This document shows positions 61,108 through 64,000 of a stretch of DNA of 64,000 bases, piece by piece (positions within the stretch are counted from its first letter, which is position 1; every line of letters begins with the position of its first letter). This DNA is from OCS116 cluster bacterium AG-435-F03 (lineage in GTDB: Bacteria > Pseudomonadota > Alphaproteobacteria > MED-G09): positions 1-64,000 of the forward strand of contig QCOV01000002.1 in assembly GCA_003212795.1 (NCBI GenBank), read 5' to 3'. Below the pieces are notes generated by a model. It searched no databases and was not told the origin of the DNA. It saw only the letters and a list, made by a program, of their open reading frames with translations. The position numbers and the translations under genes were made by a program.

Positions 61108-62236
61108 CAAAGGTGAAATAACCAAGAAAAAGAAACTTATAATTGAGAAATCTCAAGCTTTAGGGTTTGATGTTATTGGTTTTGCAAATCCAAAATTACC
61201 AAAAAGTGTAAAAAAAAATTTAGATAGTTTTCTCAAATCAAATTTTCATGGGGAAATGGATTGGTTGGCTAAAAACAAGCATAGAAGAGAGTCTCCCGAA
61301 AATCTATGGTCAGATGTAAAAACTGTTATTTCTTTGGGATCAAATTATGGGCCTCATAAAAATCCATTAGAAAATTTAATTAACAAGGATTACGGAAATA
61401 TTTCTGTGTATGCTAGAGGCGAAGATTATCATAAGATAATTAAAAAAAATTTGAAAAAATTTGGAGGTTGGTTAGCGAAAGAATTAAACTGCAATTTAAA
61501 AGTTTTTGTCGATACTGCCCCAATTATGGAAAAAAATATTGCTGAAATAGCAGGAATAGGATGGCAAGGAAAACATTCAAACATAGTCAGTAAGAATTAT
61601 GGTTCATGGTTATTTTTATCAGAGATTTTTTTAGATGTATTTATAAGTGAGGATATTGAAGAAAAAGATAACTGTGGAACCTGTAAAAAATGTCTAAAAA
61701 TTTGTCCGACAGATGCCTTTATAGATAAATACAAAATGGACGCTAGAAAGTGCATATCCTATTTAACCATAGAGCATAAAAGTCAGATTCCACTAGAGTA
61801 TAGAAATAAAATAGGTAATAGAATATATGGCTGTGATGATTGCCTAGCTATATGTCCTTGGAATAAATTTGCTTCAAAATCTAAGGAAATAAAGTTTCTA
61901 ACTAACAAAAAAGAAGAAGATCTAAAATTATCAAAACTATCAAAATTAAGTGATCAAGAATTTAGAAATTTTTTCTCATCGTCACCAATTAAAAGAATTG
62001 GCAGAAACCGTTTTATAAGAAATGTATTAATCGCTATAGGTAATTCTGATAACAGATCTTTATCAAAAGATGCATTAGATAATTTAAAAGATGAGTCACC
62101 ATTGGTTAGGGGTGCAGCTATTTGGGCTCTTAGGAAGCTACTTAACAACAAAGAAATAAGTAACATCAAAAAGAAATATATAATTAATGAAAAAGACAGG
62201 TCAGTTATTAGTGAATGGGACAATGATATTTCTTAG
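61088..62236 (+). CDS. queG: Epoxyqueuosine reductase QueG
   Basis: QueG reduces epoxyqueuosine in tRNA to queuosine using cobalamin and two Fe4S4 clusters. The 382-residue protein has the cluster motifs CGTCKKCLKICPTDAF and CDDCLAICPWNKF, the GWQGKHSNIVSKNYGSW region and a C-terminal HEAT-like pattern. Cobalamin binding is a known trait of QueG, another link to B12 in this window. The start ATG at 61088 has AGAGGA five bases upstream and overlaps the GST end by 20 bases. It converges on the hydrolase at 62237, with no gap. Confidence 0.94.
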   Translation: MSHSISNKGEITKKKKLIIEKSQALGFDVIGFANPKLPKSVKKNLDSFLKSNFHGEMDWLAKNKHRRESPENLWSDVKTVISLGSNYGPHKNPLENLINKDYGNISVYARGEDYHKIIKKNLKKFGGWLAKELNCNLKVFVDTAPIMEKNIAEIAGIGWQGKHSNIVSKNYGSWLFLSEIFLDVFISEDIEEKDNCGTCKKCLKICPTDAFIDKYKMDARKCISYLTIEHKSQIPLEYRNKIGNRIYGCDDCLAICPWNKFASKSKEIKFLTNKKEEDLKLSKLSKLSDQEFRNFFSSSPIKRIGRNRFIRNVLIAIGNSDNRSLSKDALDNLKDESPLVRGAAIWALRKLLNNKEISNIKKKYIINEKDRSVISEWDNDIS

Positions 62237-62995
62237 TTAGTTATTGTAAACATCAAGGATTGCTTCTCCCAAACTTTTAAGATCACTATCACTAGATAAA
62301 CTATGATCACCATTTTTATTAAAACTTACATTGATATCATCTGATAAAAAACTAGACATTAAATCTAGAGATAATTTCCAGGGAACGGAATCATCTTTAA
62401 TACCGTGAAAAATTCTTATTGGAATATTTAAGTTAATTTTATCTTTCAAAATAAGATGTTTTCTTCCATCATCAATAAGATTTTTTGTAATTCTATAACT
62501 AGAATCGTAATCCTCCACATATCTCTCAATGTAACCTTGTGATTTAATTAATTTTTTTTCTTTCAATGAAAATTTTTTCCACATTAGGTTTTCTGTCATA
62601 TCTAATGCTGGTGCAATTAGAATTAAACCTTTTACTTTTTTTCGTCTTTTCAATGAAACTAAAGTAGATATCCAACCTCCCATCGAAGAGCCAATCAAAA
62701 TAACTTCATTATCTATTATTTGATCCATAATTTTGATGCCGTTATTTAGCCAGTCTGATATGACACAATTATTAAATTCCTTTGAAGATCTTCCATGGCC
62801 AAAATAGTCAAACCTAAAAAAGTTAATCCTATTTTTTTTAGAAAAATTTGAAAGATATTGAGCTTTAGTACCGCTCATATCGGAATTTAAACCTCCAAAC
62901 CATAACAAACTCTTTTTATTTTTATGATAAATTTGCTCTTTATAGGCTATAAAGTCTCTCTTGTTAGTATATAATTTTTTGAAGGATTGACCCAT
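62237..62995 (-). CDS. Alpha/beta hydrolase (palmitoyl-thioesterase/dipeptidyl-peptidase-like)
   Basis: The 252-residue protein has the alpha/beta hydrolase fold with the nucleophile in LIGSSMGGWISTLVSLK, the FHGIKDDSVPWKLS acid loop and a HSLSSDSD histidine near the end. It resembles carboxylesterase-like small hydrolases. The ATG at 62995 lies nine bases from the divergent glycosyltransferase ATG (63005). It converges on queG with no gap. The substrate is unknown. Confidence 0.82.
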   Translation of the reverse strand: MGQSFKKLYTNKRDFIAYKEQIYHKNKKSLLWFGGLNSDMSGTKAQYLSNFSKKNRINFFRFDYFGHGRSSKEFNNCVISDWLNNGIKIMDQIIDNEVILIGSSMGGWISTLVSLKRRKKVKGLILIAPALDMTENLMWKKFSLKEKKLIKSQGYIERYVEDYDSSYRITKNLIDDGRKHLILKDKINLNIPIRIFHGIKDDSVPWKLSLDLMSSFLSDDINVSFNKNGDHSLSSDSDLKSLGEAILDVYNN

Positions 62996-63004
62996 AGGAT
63001 TTAA

Positions 63005-64000
63005 ATGCCTCAGATTGATATTAAAAATATAATACAGATTATACCTAATATGGAAATAGGTGGAGCAGAAAAGACAGTCCTAGAAATTGGAGCTTATTTA
63101 AAAAATACTCATTATGAACCTATTGTTTTGACAAGCGGAGGAGGAATGATTGAGAATTTAAAAGAAAAAAAAATTAAGGTATTAACAAGAAAAATAGATC
63201 AAAAAAATCCATATACAATATTTACAAATATTGAAAAATTTAAAAATATATTTCTAGAAAACAAAATTTCTCTAGTTCATGCAAGATCAAGAGCTCCAGC
63301 GTGGTCAGCTTATTATGCTTCAAAAAAATTAAATATTCCTTTCATAACTACATGGCATGGCCATGCAGAAAACTCGTCTTACTTTAAAAAAAAATATAAT
63401 TCAATTATGCTAAAGGGTAATGCTGTTATAGCTAATTCAGAATATACTGCGAAAAAAATAAGCGAAAATTACAGTTATGACATCTCAAATATAGATATAA
63501 TACCTCGAGGAGTAAGTTCTTCAGATTACACTTCAAATAATTTTTCAGAAAAAGAAATAATAGATTTAAAAAGAAAATGGATTATTAAAGATGATCAAAA
63601 AGTTATACTCCTTCCTGCTAGATACTCAAAGTGGAAGGGCCATGAACTTGCAATAAGGGCTTGTTCAAAAATTGTTGAAGAAAATCCCAAATTAAATATT
63701 TCTATAATTTTTATTGGTAATAAAGAAGGAAATGAAAAATATGTCAGTAATTTAGAAAAATTATCTAATACCCTAGGGCTTTCAAATTATATAAAAATAC
63801 TAGGAAATTTCGAAAATATGCCTCTTGCTTATCATATATCTGACATAATATTATATCCATCAATAATTCCCGAACCATTTGGAAGAGTACCAATAGAAGC
63901 TCAGGCAGCTGGCAAAATAATTATTGCATCTAATAATGGGGGTATGACTGAAACAATAAAAGAAGGTGAAGATAATACCGGCTTTAGGATTAAAAACAAT
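63005..64000 (+). CDS. Family 4 glycosyltransferase, 5' part (runs off the right edge)
   Basis: The reading frame is open for 332 codons to the window end with no stop. It starts MPQIDIKNIIQIIPNMEIGG and has the GT4/GT-B pattern: AEKTVLEIGAYLK early, a HGHAENSSYF acceptor-side loop, VIANSEYTAKKI, PARYSKWKGHELAIRA, and the donor-site P-x-PEPFGRVPIEAQAAGK motif near residue 300. It should transfer a nucleotide-activated sugar, perhaps to LPS or another surface glycan. An AGGA five bases upstream supports ATG 63005. The C-terminal end is missing. Confidence 0.88.
   Translation, partial: MPQIDIKNIIQIIPNMEIGGAEKTVLEIGAYLKNTHYEPIVLTSGGGMIENLKEKKIKVLTRKIDQKNPYTIFTNIEKFKNIFLENKISLVHARSRAPAWSAYYASKKLNIPFITTWHGHAENSSYFKKKYNSIMLKGNAVIANSEYTAKKISENYSYDISNIDIIPRGVSSSDYTSNNFSEKEIIDLKRKWIIKDDQKVILLPARYSKWKGHELAIRACSKIVEENPKLNISIIFIGNKEGNEKYVSNLEKLSNTLGLSNYIKILGNFENMPLAYHISDIILYPSIIPEPFGRVPIEAQAAGKIIIASNNGGMTETIKEGEDNTGFRIKNN

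Overview
The window is a compact, visibly AT-rich stretch of a proteobacterial chromosome, and gene order points to an Alphaproteobacterium. Typical alphaproteobacterial neighbourhoods are argJ near secA, bolA / J-domain protein / cobS-cobT / rpmB, a SUV3-like helicase with an S4 protein, FdxA and CarD, cobalamin adenosyltransferase next to etfBA, argH / lptM / lysA, plsC with a DUF2125 protein beside tyrA-hisC-chorismate mutase, metX-metW, and rnd-lptC-lptA-lptB. Low GC, short intergenic gaps and many overlapping gene ends suggest a streamlined, probably marine heterotroph, but the species cannot be named from sequence alone. No insertion sequence, prophage, CRISPR array or rRNA operon was seen, and no gene-free stretch exceeds about 300 bases.

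Layout. 1-8051: 5' end of argJ, then secA, accA, xerD with a tiny membrane ORF upstream, aroK-aroB and a CorC/HlyC-type CBS protein. 8055-19686: a large TonB-dependent receptor, bolA, a J-domain protein, cobS-cobT, rpmB, a Sel1-repeat protein, an acyl-CoA dehydrogenase and a SUV3-like helicase. 19683-26011: S4 protein, TerB-like protein, FdxA ferredoxin, CarD with a histone-H1-like tail, a Rieske oxygenase, tRNA-Arg(CCT), an aldo-keto reductase and a cytochrome c-PQQ dehydrogenase. 26105-32320: a glycosyltransferase, then a leftward cluster of alpha/beta hydrolase, two acyl-CoA ligases, an ArsC/Spx-like protein and Coq4. 32437-40284: tRNA-Leu(CAA), a VTT membrane protein, DsbB, Coq7, an HNH protein, glutamyl-Q tRNA(Asp) synthetase, a methylsuccinyl-CoA dehydrogenase-like enzyme, a PagL-like protein, cobalamin adenosyltransferase and EtfBA. 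40292-55549: TlpA-like thioredoxin, argH-lptM-lysA, zinc-ribbon protein, soluble sugar dehydrogenase, transporters, plsC and DUF2125, tyrA-hisC-chorismate mutase, ompW, metX-metW, rpmF. 55616-64000: sppA, DUF805, the lptB-lptA-lptC-rnd run, a glutathione S-transferase, queG, a hydrolase and a truncated glycosyltransferase.

How the genes fit together. The metabolism is aerobic and centred on acyl-CoA: two acyl-CoA dehydrogenases feed EtfBA, two AMP-forming acyl-CoA ligases supply substrate, and Coq4, Coq7 and the Etf proteins link to ubiquinone. Amino-acid synthesis (arginine, lysine, methionine, aromatics) and the outer-membrane and LPS machinery (Lpt, LptM, OmpW, PagL-like, TonB receptor) are also well represented. 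A B12-dependent step is implied by the adenosyltransferase beside the methylsuccinyl-CoA dehydrogenase-like gene.

No convincing new multi-gene system was found. The best leads for a second look are plsC, which has no ATG/GTG/TTG start although its missing N-terminus is encoded in frame, the structured DNA ahead of ompW, and the repeat-built Lys/Ala tail on CarD.
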